Below, piece after piece: positions 54,211 to 62,846 of a stretch of 64,000 bases of DNA. This stretch comes from Marivirga lumbricoides. Lineage in GTDB: Bacteria > Bacteroidota > Bacteroidia > Cytophagales > Cyclobacteriaceae. A program made the position numbers and the translations under genes. The notes below the pieces were generated by a model. It saw only the letters and a list, made by a program, of their open reading frames with translations. It ran no database searches and was not told the DNA's origin. Within the stretch, counting starts at the first letter, position 1, and every line of letters begins with the position of its first letter. The DNA is taken from contig NZ_BMEC01000014.1 in the NCBI RefSeq assembly GCF_014636295.1, positions 62,001 to 126,000 on the forward strand, given 5' to 3'.

Positions 54211-55390
54211 GTTTTAACCTCCTGTTTTTATTAGATTGAACAACATAATGATCGATTAATGGAGCAAACACATTCATTAAAAGAATTGCCAGCATAATTC
54301 CTTCAGGATAAGCCGGGTTAAATACTCTTATAATTACAGTAAGCACTCCTATTAGTATACCGTAAATCCACTTTCCGGTTTCAGTATGTGCAGCTGATAC
54401 TGGATCAGTTGCCATAAATACTGCACCAAAAGCCAAACCTCCTATTACAAGGTGATAATGCGCAGGCATATCCATAAAGGCATTGTAACCTATTGCATTA
54501 AACCCTAAGCCCATTAACCAGGCCCCTGCAAATACACTTAATATAATTTTCCAGCTTCCTACTCCGGTAATTATTAAAATTAATGCACCTACCAAAACAC
54601 ATAAAGTAGAAGTTTCACCAATAGAACCGGGAATAGCTCCTAAAAACATATTTTGGAAAGTATACATACCTTCAGCCCAATAATTTGAAAAAGCTTCTAA
54701 AACTGTACCTGCTCCATTTAAACCAGTATCATAAGCTACCGCTAAAGCAGTTGCTCCAGTATATCCGTCAACAGGTGTTGCATCTCCCAAATAAGTCCAG
54801 ACAGCACCAGAAATATCAGTTGGATAAGCAAAGTATAAGAAAGCTCTTGCAGTTAAGGCAATGTTCAAAATATTCATCCCTGTACCACCAAAAACCTCTT
54901 TGGCTATAATTACAGCGAAAACAGTTGCGAGCGCTACTTGCCAAAGCGGAATGTACGGAGGCATAATTAAAGCAATCAGCATTCCAGTTACAAGGTAACC
55001 TTCATTAACAGGGTGATTTCTAATTACGCATATTGCAAATTCAGTTCCCAAACCTACTGCATAAGATACTATTATAATAGGTAAAGCCTGCATGGCTCCA
55101 ATACCTACTTTTTGCATGAAAGTAGCTGTTTCACCTATTGCTAAAAAGTGCTGATGACCTATATTCCATATTCCAAATAGTAAACAAGGAATCATTGCGA
55201 TTACTACAGTAATCATCGTTCTCTTCAGATCGTTGGCATCACGAATCTGAACACCTTTTTGAGCAGTAACTAATTTTGGTCTGAATAAAATTGTTCTGTG
55301 TCCTTCGTAAAGCGTATAATATTTCTCGTATTTCCCCCCTTTTTCAAAAAGAGGTTCAATTTTGTCGAAGAATTTCTGTATTGGATTCAT
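54197..55390 (-). CDS. nqrB: Na+-translocating NADH:quinone reductase subunit B
   Basis: NqrB is the largest membrane subunit, with about nine to ten helices; it holds an FMN on the threonine of DGYTGATAL (Thr214), riboflavin and probably the sodium path. The 397-residue protein has the NqrB signatures PALPIII-like QALPIIIVSYAVGLG, GTGMNILNIALTARAFLYFAYP and FMATDPVSAAHTETGKW. It starts at ATG 55390, 56 bases after nqrA. Confidence 0.96.
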   Translation of the reverse strand: MNPIQKFFDKIEPLFEKGGKYEKYYTLYEGHRTILFRPKLVTAQKGVQIRDANDLKRTMITVVIAMIPCLLFGIWNIGHQHFLAIGETATFMQKVGIGAMQALPIIIVSYAVGLGTEFAICVIRNHPVNEGYLVTGMLIALIMPPYIPLWQVALATVFAVIIAKEVFGGTGMNILNIALTARAFLYFAYPTDISGAVWTYLGDATPVDGYTGATALAVAYDTGLNGAGTVLEAFSNYWAEGMYTFQNMFLGAIPGSIGETSTLCVLVGALILIITGVGSWKIILSVFAGAWLMGLGFNAIGYNAFMDMPAHYHLVIGGLAFGAVFMATDPVSAAHTETGKWIYGILIGVLTVIIRVFNPAYPEGIMLAILLMNVFAPLIDHYVVQSNKNRRLKRATV

Positions 55391-55446
55391 ATTATATTAT
55401 ATAATTTTAAAAGATGCTTTTGCAGTTCCCTGCTTAAGCATCGGAA

Positions 55447-56814
55447 TTATCCATTAATCATTAAATTGATTCCTGTTCTCAATATTCTTTGTAAGTCATG
55501 CTTAGAAACATCTATAAACTCACAAAGTGCAACATCTTCCTCAACTAATTCCAAAATACCCAAGGCTTCCATTTCATCGAAGTCCTCAGCCATAATTGCT
55601 TTAAAAAGATACATTGGAAGAATATCCATCGGAAGTACTTTTTCAAACCTACCGGTCATTACAAAAGCTCTTTCTTCTCCGTTTGTGTTAGTATTTAATA
55701 CGTACTCTTTCTTTTTATTCAAAAATGAAAGTAAACCTATGGCCCTGTAAAAGCTAAGTTTTTTAGTGGTTGGTTTTATCCAGCCTAATAACTCTTCAAA
55801 ATCTCCTTCAGGCAATACTGTAATTTGCTCATCGTAAAAGCTTAAGTATCCATCAGCATTAATTCTTTCTCCAGTTAATGGATTACCACTTACATAGCGA
55901 ACATGATCTCCTTTAATATTATCTTTTATAATATTTTTAATAGAAGCTCCTGAGAAAGTTTTATAGTATTTAGGCTCTTTTACCTCTGAACCTGTTAAGG
56001 CTATAATTTTAGAGGCATCATATCTTCCCTCTAAAAACAATTTACCAATTTGAATTACCCCGTAAGGTTTTACTGTCCATGCAATATCTCCTTTACCAAT
56101 AGGATCTAAATGATGAATCTGTACACCTACGTTTCCGGCAGGGTGTGGACCAGAGAATTTATTGATCTGAACATTTTCAGCTTGAGAAAACATTTTTGAG
56201 TTCTCATTATCTGCTGACACATTTAAATGAACAGTTCCCTTTGTTATTTTTTTGATAATTTCAAGACCTGCCTGAAATGCTTCTTCCTGACCTTTATAAG
56301 CAAAATCGTAATCAGGAGCTAAAGGATGCGTATCAAAAGCTGAAATAAATATAGCTTTTGGCTCATCCTGAGGATTGGCAACGATGCCGTACGGCCTTTG
56401 TATAACATTTGGCCAAACACCGGCTTTCAGCATTTGCTCTAACGCTTTCTCTTTGCTTAAACCACTCCGGATATCAGAGATACTGAATTTATCGAAAGAC
56501 TCGTATTCGTTTTCTTTATCCGCTAAAATTACTATTTCAAGTAACTTTCTTTTATCTCCTCTTTTAATCTGTGCTATTTCTCCACTAACAGGGGAGCAGT
56601 AGAGCACATTTTCTGTCATTTTATCAAAAAGAAGCGGTGTACCGGCCTTTACTGCATCTCCCTCATCCACCATAAGTTTAGGGCGCGTAATGCTCGGGAA
56701 GTCGGTTGGCTTGATGGCAAAAGTTTCAGGCTTAGGAGCTTCTGAAACTACTTTAGCAGCTTTTCCTGCCAGATTAATATCAAAGCCTTTTGTTAATTTA
56801 ATGGTTTGAGACAT
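55447..56814 (-). CDS. nqrA: Na+-translocating NADH:quinone reductase subunit A
   Basis: The 455-residue peripheral subunit is thought to bind quinone. Typical segments are KLTKGFDINLAGKA at the start, the barrel-sandwich region VDEGDAVKAGTPLLFDK, and GPHPAGNVGVQIHHLDPI. It begins the operon at ATG 56814 with a TAnnTTTG element 40 bases upstream. The order nqrA-B-C-D-E is standard; the FAD/2Fe-2S subunit NqrF is not adjacent. Confidence 0.96.
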   Translation of the reverse strand: MSQTIKLTKGFDINLAGKAAKVVSEAPKPETFAIKPTDFPSITRPKLMVDEGDAVKAGTPLLFDKMTENVLYCSPVSGEIAQIKRGDKRKLLEIVILADKENEYESFDKFSISDIRSGLSKEKALEQMLKAGVWPNVIQRPYGIVANPQDEPKAIFISAFDTHPLAPDYDFAYKGQEEAFQAGLEIIKKITKGTVHLNVSADNENSKMFSQAENVQINKFSGPHPAGNVGVQIHHLDPIGKGDIAWTVKPYGVIQIGKLFLEGRYDASKIIALTGSEVKEPKYYKTFSGASIKNIIKDNIKGDHVRYVSGNPLTGERINADGYLSFYDEQITVLPEGDFEELLGWIKPTTKKLSFYRAIGLLSFLNKKKEYVLNTNTNGEERAFVMTGRFEKVLPMDILPMYLFKAIMAEDFDEMEALGILELVEEDVALCEFIDVSKHDLQRILRTGINLMING

Positions 56815-56852
56815 GTCTTTATTTACGAATGAACTCTTATTTGAAATCGTGG

Positions 56853-56860
56853 CAAAATTA
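56853..56860 (-). promoter_or_regulatory. TAATTTTG -7 element of the nqr operon
   Basis: Fits TAnnTTTG on the minus strand and gives a leader of about 34 bases before nqrA ATG 56814. It lies in the 107-base gap after ispH. The -33 box is not evident. Confidence 0.4.
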
Positions 56861-56921
56861 ATAATTTTTTAACTAATAAAAACGATTTTAAAGATTATTA
56901 CTTAGCTAAATATCTCTTAAT

Positions 56922-57842
56922 TTACCTACTTATGGACATTACCATGGGAGAATTTTCTATTGCTTCTTTCACCCTTTCCATTAGCCACATTGGAGTAGAA
57001 GTTGCACCACATATTCCCACAGAAGTTTTATCAGTAAACCAAGAATCGTCTATTTCATTTTCATTTTCTATAAAATAACTTTCAGGGTTGTTTTGTTTAC
57101 AAACTTGAAATAAAGCTTTTCCATTAGAGCTTTTCTTTCCACTTACAAACAAGATCACATCATGCATTTGGGAAAATTTAGTTAAACGAGGTTCTCTGTT
57201 GGATACCTGCCTGCAAATACTATCATTCGCATAAAACTCTTCAGCATCTAATTCTTGCTGCTTGGTCTGTTTGGCTTCTTTAATTTTCGCTTCAATAATA
57301 TTCTTAATCCTGTAGAAGCCAGAAGTGCTTTTTGTGGTTTGGCTAAAAAGAGTAACTGGTCTGTTAAAATCTATCTGTTTAAGATCTTCATCATCAGCCA
57401 CAATTATAGCATTACCATTGGTTTGTCCCGTTAGTCCTGTTACTTCTGCATGTCCTTTCTTACCATAAATTACCACCTGGCCTTTACCTTCCTGCATTTT
57501 ATCGTAAGAGTTTTTCACTCTATTCTGAAGCTTAAGTACTACAGGACAACTAGCATCTATCAACTCAATGTTGTTTTTAAGCGCAACTTTATAAGTTTCA
57601 GGTGGCTCCCCATGGGCTCTGATCAATACTTTACAGTCACTCAAATTTTCAAGCTCAGCATGATCTATTACACGAAGTCCTTTTTTATGAAGCCGTGCTA
57701 CTTCCATATCATTATGAACTATATCACCTAAGCAATATAAAGTGCCACTCTCCTCCATAGCATCTTCAGCCATTCTTATAGCATATTCAACACCAAAACA
57801 ATAACCTGAATCCTGATCTATACTTACCTGTAATTTACTCAT
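56922..57842 (-). CDS. ispH: 4-hydroxy-3-methylbut-2-enyl diphosphate reductase
   Basis: IspH makes IPP and DMAPP in the last step of the methylerythritol pathway. The 306-residue protein keeps the three cluster cysteines, in SGYCFGVEYAI, DASCPVV and SVGICGATSTP, and the proton-relay region RAHGEPPETY. It starts at ATG 57842 and overlaps the cmk stop by eight bases, so cmk-ispH is an operon headed by a tiny lipoprotein gene. Confidence 0.97.
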   Translation of the reverse strand: MSKLQVSIDQDSGYCFGVEYAIRMAEDAMEESGTLYCLGDIVHNDMEVARLHKKGLRVIDHAELENLSDCKVLIRAHGEPPETYKVALKNNIELIDASCPVVLKLQNRVKNSYDKMQEGKGQVVIYGKKGHAEVTGLTGQTNGNAIIVADDEDLKQIDFNRPVTLFSQTTKSTSGFYRIKNIIEAKIKEAKQTKQQELDAEEFYANDSICRQVSNREPRLTKFSQMHDVILFVSGKKSSNGKALFQVCKQNNPESYFIENENEIDDSWFTDKTSVGICGATSTPMWLMERVKEAIENSPMVMSISR

Positions 57843-58524
57843 TGTGTTTTATCATTTTCTCAGTTGCCAACTGCAAAACGTGCTCTACCTGTTCCTCAAG
57901 TGTTAAAAAGTTTGTGCTTAACATTATCGCATCTTCTGCAATAATAAGAGGGTTCTCCTTTCGTTCAGAGTCCATTTTATCCCGCTGTTTAAGGTTTTCT
58001 TCAATGGTGGGCAAATCTACTAATTCTCCTTTTGCAAGAAGTTCCTTTTGCCGCCTTTCTGCACGAATCTCCATGTCAGCATTCATGAAAACCTTAAGTT
58101 CAGCATTTGGAAACACATTAGACCCAATGTCTCTTCCATCCATTACCACACCCTTTTTTCTACCGAGTTTTCTCTGCTGATGCACCATGCATTTTCTCAC
58201 TTCAGGTATTGCACTTACTTCGCTCACCCTTTGTGAAACATGCATTTTCCTTATTTCCTTTTCAACATTTAATCCATTCAGATAAGTTTCACTGAAACCG
58301 ATTCTTTCGTTAAACACAAAAGAAACATCGATATTCTCCATAGCTTTACTTACCTCTTTAGGATTGGCAGGATTTACATAGTTATTAATAAAATAAAGCG
58401 TTACTGCCCTGTACATAGCTCCGGAATCAATATATTTATAACCAAGCCTATTGGCTACTTCCTTGGCTGTGCTACTTTTACCACAAGCTGAAAATCCATC
58501 AATAGCTATTACTATTTTTTTCAT
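57835..58524 (-). CDS. cmk: Cytidylate kinase
   Basis: The enzyme phosphorylates CMP and dCMP. The 229-residue protein has the P-loop GFSACGKSSTAKEVA, YKYIDSGAMYRAVTLYF, the VVMDGRDIGSNVFP substrate motif and a LID-like RAERRQKEL. It starts at ATG 58524, two bases after the small lipoprotein gene ends, and overlaps ispH at its own end. Confidence 0.97.
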   Translation of the reverse strand: MKKIVIAIDGFSACGKSSTAKEVANRLGYKYIDSGAMYRAVTLYFINNYVNPANPKEVSKAMENIDVSFVFNERIGFSETYLNGLNVEKEIRKMHVSQRVSEVSAIPEVRKCMVHQQRKLGRKKGVVMDGRDIGSNVFPNAELKVFMNADMEIRAERRQKELLAKGELVDLPTIEENLKQRDKMDSERKENPLIIAEDAIMLSTNFLTLEEQVEHVLQLATEKMIKHNE

Positions 58525-58525
58525 T

Positions 58526-58663
58526 TCAACAATCTTTTATAGGGCATGGTAAAGGTTTACGCTTATTAATTCCTTTTCTACCTTTATTTGCCGCACAACC
58601 GGCAAACAGAAAACAGAATAAGGTTATAAATAGAAATATTTTAGCTATTGATTTAAAAGTCAT
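58526..58663 (-). CDS. Small lipoprotein (45 residues) upstream of cmk
   Basis: A frame from ATG 58663 to TGA 58526 encodes a lipoprotein precursor: a basic start (MTFKSIAK), a hydrophobic core, lipobox FAGC (lipidated Cys23), then a very short mature part of 23 residues, rich in Lys/Arg, ending PLPCPIKDC. Two extra cysteines close the mature chain. It is first in the cmk-ispH operon (two-base gap), and a TATATTTG element lies 37 bases upstream. The strength of the lipobox and the placement argue for a real gene; the function is unknown. Confidence 0.7.
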   Translation of the reverse strand: MTFKSIAKIFLFITLFCFLFAGCAANKGRKGINKRKPLPCPIKDC

Positions 58664-58699
58664 TGGCTTTGTGTAAAGGAAATAATAATCATTTCTGTG

Positions 58700-58707
58700 C
58701 AAATATA
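58700..58707 (-). promoter_or_regulatory. TATATTTG -7 element of the lipoprotein-cmk-ispH operon
   Basis: An exact Bacteroidota -7 match on the minus strand, giving a leader of about 30 bases before ATG 58663. No TTTG at the right -33 distance was found. Confidence 0.5.
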
Positions 58708-58904
58708 ATATTTCTTAATTGACTTACCTTGATTACACTAAATTGCTTTGAAGAGAAACATTACATTACAAACTAAAGGAAAATAGCTTCTTTAATTAAA
58801 GCCCTATAAAGTAACATTTGATGAATAAGCTAGTATAATACATAATAAGAACAAACAATATAATTTATTGCTTAATTTCTTAACTAATAATAAAACACAT
58901 TGTA

Positions 58905-59402
58905 ATGAAAAAAAATACGATAGAATATACCGGAATCATTGGAGGTATTATTATTTTAAGTGGTTTATTAATTTATTTTTTGATAATGAAAGCACTTGGT
59001 TTAGCTCACATTTCTGAGCTCAGAATTTTTAATGCAGTGTTCATGTTTGCCGGTATCTTTTACACTATAAGAACATTTAAAAAAAGGACAGATAACTTCA
59101 GCTTTTTCAGGTCTTTGGGAGCGGGTTTTCTGGCTGCAAGTAGTGCAACTCTTATTTTTTCATTATTTATGATGGCTTACGCAGCTTTTTTAAATCCCGA
59201 CTTTCTATCTAATATAAATATTACCAGGTCTTTTGGAGTTTTTGGAGATAAAATTAACCCATTCGTAATTGGAATTGTCACATTAAGTGAAGGCATGTTT
59301 TCCGGATCCATAATGACTTTAGGAGTAGCACTATGGTTCAAAAGACAATTAACCTCTAAAGAATTCCTTCGTGAAGAATTAGACTCAGAAAAAACCAAAT
59401 AA
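58905..59402 (+). CDS. DUF4199 family membrane protein (copy 1)
   Basis: The 165-residue protein has four hydrophobic helices and looks like DUF4199: EYTGIIGGIIILSGLLIYF at the start, a short basic loop (IRTFKKRTDNFSF), GAGFLAASSATLIFSLF and a fourth helix near residue 130. The C-terminus is charged and cytoplasmic-looking. The function of this Bacteroidota family is unknown. The next gene encodes a paralog; the gap is 133 bases. Confidence 0.8.
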   Translation: MKKNTIEYTGIIGGIIILSGLLIYFLIMKALGLAHISELRIFNAVFMFAGIFYTIRTFKKRTDNFSFFRSLGAGFLAASSATLIFSLFMMAYAAFLNPDFLSNINITRSFGVFGDKINPFVIGIVTLSEGMFSGSIMTLGVALWFKRQLTSKEFLREELDSEKTK

Positions 59403-59535
59403 TAGACTCTATACCCCAACCAAAGCTTCCCTCAGATAAGTAGAAGCCACTACTCCTCTTAAGCCAATAACAATTAGGTACCTGAACTTGTTGCTAATGT
59501 AAGAATATAATTTTCATACATTAACCAAGGAAACC

Positions 59536-60024
59536 ATGGATAAGAAAAGTATAGAATTTAACGGTTTAATAGGTGGGCTTTTTATCTTTATTGGTCTGCT
59601 GATTTTCTTTTTTATCATGAGTTTGTTGGGTCTGGTACACAACCTAGAACTCAGGGCGCTAAATTTATTTATCATGGCTGGGGGTGTTTATTTCTCTATA
59701 AAAAACATTAAGAGAAGAAATAAAGACTTTGATTATTTAAAAGGTATGGGTACAGGGTTTCTTGCGGCCATAAGTTCTTCCCTTGCATTTGCTTTATTTA
59801 ATATACTTTTCCTTACTGTAGTAAATCCTGATTTTATGACTGAAGTAATTGCAGAGGAGCCGTTCGGTTCATATCTTACTCCCTTTACTGTTGCTATAGT
59901 GATTTTAATGGAGGGGGTAGCATCTGGTTTTCTATTTACTTTTGGAATAATGCAGTGGTTCAAGAGAAGAGAAGGAAACAGAAAAGCTGTTTATAAGCAA
60001 GAAGATTCTTCTGAAAGAAAATAG
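59536..60024 (+). CDS. DUF4199 family membrane protein (copy 2)
   Basis: The 162-residue protein is collinear with the previous one: EFNGLIGGLFIFIGLLIFFFIM, the basic loop IKNIKRRNKDFDYLKG, GTGFLAAISSSLAFALF and a final GFLFTFGIMQWFKRR. Perhaps 35-40 percent of residues agree by eye, so the pair arose by an old tandem duplication. It precedes the coiled-coil protein gene by about 70 bases. Confidence 0.8.
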   Translation: MDKKSIEFNGLIGGLFIFIGLLIFFFIMSLLGLVHNLELRALNLFIMAGGVYFSIKNIKRRNKDFDYLKGMGTGFLAAISSSLAFALFNILFLTVVNPDFMTEVIAEEPFGSYLTPFTVAIVILMEGVASGFLFTFGIMQWFKRREGNRKAVYKQEDSSERK

Positions 60025-60093
60025 TAATAAAGCTGAACACTGTTTTTTCTAATAATTATTATGTATTTTAGTACTCTTCAAGAAAAAATAGAC

Positions 60094-60378
60094 ATGGAAA
60101 AAACACAAGGTAAAGCGGAAGATTTTTTTAGTAAAGCAGGAAAGAAAATCGATGAATTAGTTGAAGAACTAAAGCATTCTGACATTGCAAAAAAGATCGA
60201 TTTAAAAGAGAGACTTGCTGAATTAAAGAGAAATAAGGAAAAATTAGAGAGAGATTTCGAAAATTTTACTACAGATAATCAACAAAACTTCAAAGACATT
60301 GTCAATAGTTTTGAAGAATCGTTTCAGGATATTAAATCTGCTTTTCAAAAAGCAACCAAAAACAATTCGAAAGGCTAA
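60094..60378 (+). CDS. Charged coiled-coil protein
   Basis: The 94-residue protein has no signal or membrane helix and reads as one amphipathic helix rich in Lys/Glu (KKIDELVEELKHSDIAKKIDL, then KEKLERDFENFT). I set the start at ATG 60094; ATG 60061 would add eleven residues of unrelated composition. It resembles apolipoprotein-like or YtxH-type helical proteins but I assign no family. It follows two DUF4199 genes. Confidence 0.65.
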   Translation: MEKTQGKAEDFFSKAGKKIDELVEELKHSDIAKKIDLKERLAELKRNKEKLERDFENFTTDNQQNFKDIVNSFEESFQDIKSAFQKATKNNSKG

Positions 60379-60397
60379 TGCTTGAATCAAAAACCTT

Positions 60398-62827
60398 TTA
60401 AAAAGGATAACCAATTCCAATGTTTAAAGCAGGTCCATAATTTCTCCTGTTGCCAAGGTTCCATTCATCCACAGTCCATCTTTCTCCCTGATCTCTGGCA
60501 GGGTCATACACCTTAAAAGCTACGTCAAACCTTAGGAGCAGGAAGGAAAAATCGATTCTTATTCCAAAACCAGTACCCACTGCAATTTCTTTATGGAAAC
60601 GACTAAAAGAAAACTCACTTCCAGGCTTTTCTCTTTCATCAAAGTTCCAAACGTTACCTGCATCAATAAACACGGCTCCATCTAAAAATCCCACCAGGTT
60701 TCTACGCGCCTCCACACTGGCTTCCAGAATTATTTCTCCCGGCTGCTCAAATCTGTAATCAAAATTACCACTTGCACTGTCTATTGCAACAAAGCTTCCC
60801 GGACCGAGCCTTCGTGGCGCCCATGCTCTGATACTATTACTTCCTCCTGCAAAAAAATATTTCTCGTAGGGCAATATTCCTTGGGCAAATCTTCCGTATG
60901 GCCGCGCAGCTCCAACATTAATTCTAAAAGCTAAAGTGCTTTCCTTACCGTAGGGAAGGTAATGTCTAAAATCAACGGCCATTTTAAGAAATTGAAAATT
61001 AGCCAAATCAGATTCATCAGCAATTTCTGCTACAGCATCTATATTAAGTAAATTCCCACCAGCTTCTCCATAAAACTTGATAAAGCTGGCCTTATTTGCA
61101 CCCAACCCATATTCATTAAAGCTTTTAGTGACACTTAAATAACTGCTGGAAACAAAAGAAGGTAAAAAAGCCCTGCTCAGTTGTTGTCCAAATCTACTTT
61201 GTGTCTCCAATGCCGCAGCAAAAGTACTATCCAGCTTTGATTCAATTAAATTAATATCAGCAAGCGTAAAATCATAAAACCATTCTTTTTTATTCTGCCA
61301 GGAATAACCATATGAAGCATTAAAATTACTTCTTGTAAACTCCGGCCGATCGGTAAAACTATAGCCTATTCCTGTTCTTGTTTTGGGGTTTAGTAAACCA
61401 AATTTAGTTTTAATAGTGCTACCGTAAGGCAACAAAAAATGTGGAAAGGTAAGAGATAAATTCAATCTTGCTTCAGTAGCTGTAGTCACCTGTGTTTGAT
61501 CTGAAAGATTAGCTACTGCATCAAAACCTACCCGGCCAGAAAGCTCTAAAATTTCTATGCCCCCAAAAGGATTTCTGTTCTTAAGAGACACATTATAAAA
61601 AGGCCCGGGAAGTCCGAAAGTAACATTAACATTTACACCTACCTCATTACTGACCTGATATTTATCTAAAGGACTGGTGAAAACATTGGCAATAAACTCT
61701 CCTCCTGCTGTGTCATATTTAATATTTACAAAACGAAACATGTCCAGGTTAGCCAGCTGCCTTTGAGTGGTAAATGTTTCATCTAAGCTATAAAGTGCAC
61801 CCGGCCTGATAAAGACCCGCTGATCTAGAATTTTCTTTCTATAGGATGATTTGTAATAGTAGTAGTTTATGTTGTTAAATTTCTCTAATTGCCTTTTCCT
61901 TCCTCCAAGTTGGCTATTTACATCTGTTGTGAAATTAACTTCATTTATTTTATACTGCTTGTGAAAGGGCTGCTTTGCAGGTTTATTGATAATCACTTCA
62001 ACTGACAATAGGTTGGTGTCTGCTGATTGGTAAACATTAAATTCTATAAACTGCCTATTAAAAGCATAATACCCATTATTCTTAAGAAGAATTTCAATTC
62101 TTTCTCTTTCTGCTCTTAATTCATTCTGATCGTAAGTGCTATTTTGACTCAACTTAACCTCATCCCTGGACTTTTCTAACAGGTTATAAATAGTAGTATC
62201 GTTACCAGTATTAAAAAATACAGTGTCTATTATATGAGGCGTCCCCTCTTCTACTAAATAATTAACGATTATACGTTTTTTCTGCAGGCCTGCCAGTTTT
62301 AATTGATAATCCACTTCCGCATCAAAATATCCCTTTGATTCATAAAAAAGCTGAATCTGGTTTTGTGTTTGTTCTGTCGCATTTGTATCATAAACAGCCA
62401 ATGGTTCACCCCAACGCATAAGCAGGTTTCCTTCTTCAATTTTCTTATTGAGTTTGGAAGATTTTCTATTTAGCTTCCTTTGGTATTTACCTACCTTCTT
62501 TGGCCTTTGGTTTTCTGTAGCCCTTTCTATTTTCCTGTTATACCTACTCTTTAAGGTATCAAGTTCTGTCTCTAATGCAGCTTTATCGTAATTTTTCTTA
62601 CCGATTTCGTAAAAAGCCACATATGGAGAAATGGGTAATAGAAGCAATCGACTATTGGGTTTTTGTACGAAAAGATCGTTCAACTCATCTGTTGAAATAT
62701 TTTCATTACCTTTAACTTTCTGTTTGAATAGCAGCTTTTGATCGCCCTCAAGGTAGCGGGTACCCACGCAGGATGATAAAAAAACAATGGCAATTAAGAG
62801 TGTGTTTTTCAGATTAGAATTTACCAA
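60398..62827 (-). CDS. TamL-like outer membrane assembly lipoprotein (BamA/Omp85 family)
   Basis: The protein has a lipoprotein signal (FLSSC), several POTRA-like segments with ESKGYFDAEVDYQ and KNNGYYAFNRQ, and a C-terminal Omp85 barrel with FFAGGSNSIRAWAPRRLGPG (the loop-6 region) and FIDAGNVWNFDEREKPG, ending NIGIGYPF. Lipidated Omp85 proteins of this kind (TamL) act with TamB in outer membrane biogenesis in Bacteroidota. I set the start at TTG 62827 (809 residues), which gives a clean signal and avoids the divergent methyltransferase gene; ATG 62875 would overlap that gene by 29 bases. Confidence 0.85.
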   Translation of the reverse strand: MVNSNLKNTLLIAIVFLSSCVGTRYLEGDQKLLFKQKVKGNENISTDELNDLFVQKPNSRLLLLPISPYVAFYEIGKKNYDKAALETELDTLKSRYNRKIERATENQRPKKVGKYQRKLNRKSSKLNKKIEEGNLLMRWGEPLAVYDTNATEQTQNQIQLFYESKGYFDAEVDYQLKLAGLQKKRIIVNYLVEEGTPHIIDTVFFNTGNDTTIYNLLEKSRDEVKLSQNSTYDQNELRAERERIEILLKNNGYYAFNRQFIEFNVYQSADTNLLSVEVIINKPAKQPFHKQYKINEVNFTTDVNSQLGGRKRQLEKFNNINYYYYKSSYRKKILDQRVFIRPGALYSLDETFTTQRQLANLDMFRFVNIKYDTAGGEFIANVFTSPLDKYQVSNEVGVNVNVTFGLPGPFYNVSLKNRNPFGGIEILELSGRVGFDAVANLSDQTQVTTATEARLNLSLTFPHFLLPYGSTIKTKFGLLNPKTRTGIGYSFTDRPEFTRSNFNASYGYSWQNKKEWFYDFTLADINLIESKLDSTFAAALETQSRFGQQLSRAFLPSFVSSSYLSVTKSFNEYGLGANKASFIKFYGEAGGNLLNIDAVAEIADESDLANFQFLKMAVDFRHYLPYGKESTLAFRINVGAARPYGRFAQGILPYEKYFFAGGSNSIRAWAPRRLGPGSFVAIDSASGNFDYRFEQPGEIILEASVEARRNLVGFLDGAVFIDAGNVWNFDEREKPGSEFSFSRFHKEIAVGTGFGIRIDFSFLLLRFDVAFKVYDPARDQGERWTVDEWNLGNRRNYGPALNIGIGYPF

Positions 62828-62846
62828 TTTTAAGGCTTCAGAATAA

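Noticed and set aside
55298-55750. 150-codon plus-strand frame spanning the nqrA/nqrB junction
   Set aside because: Antisense to two well-conserved nqr genes.
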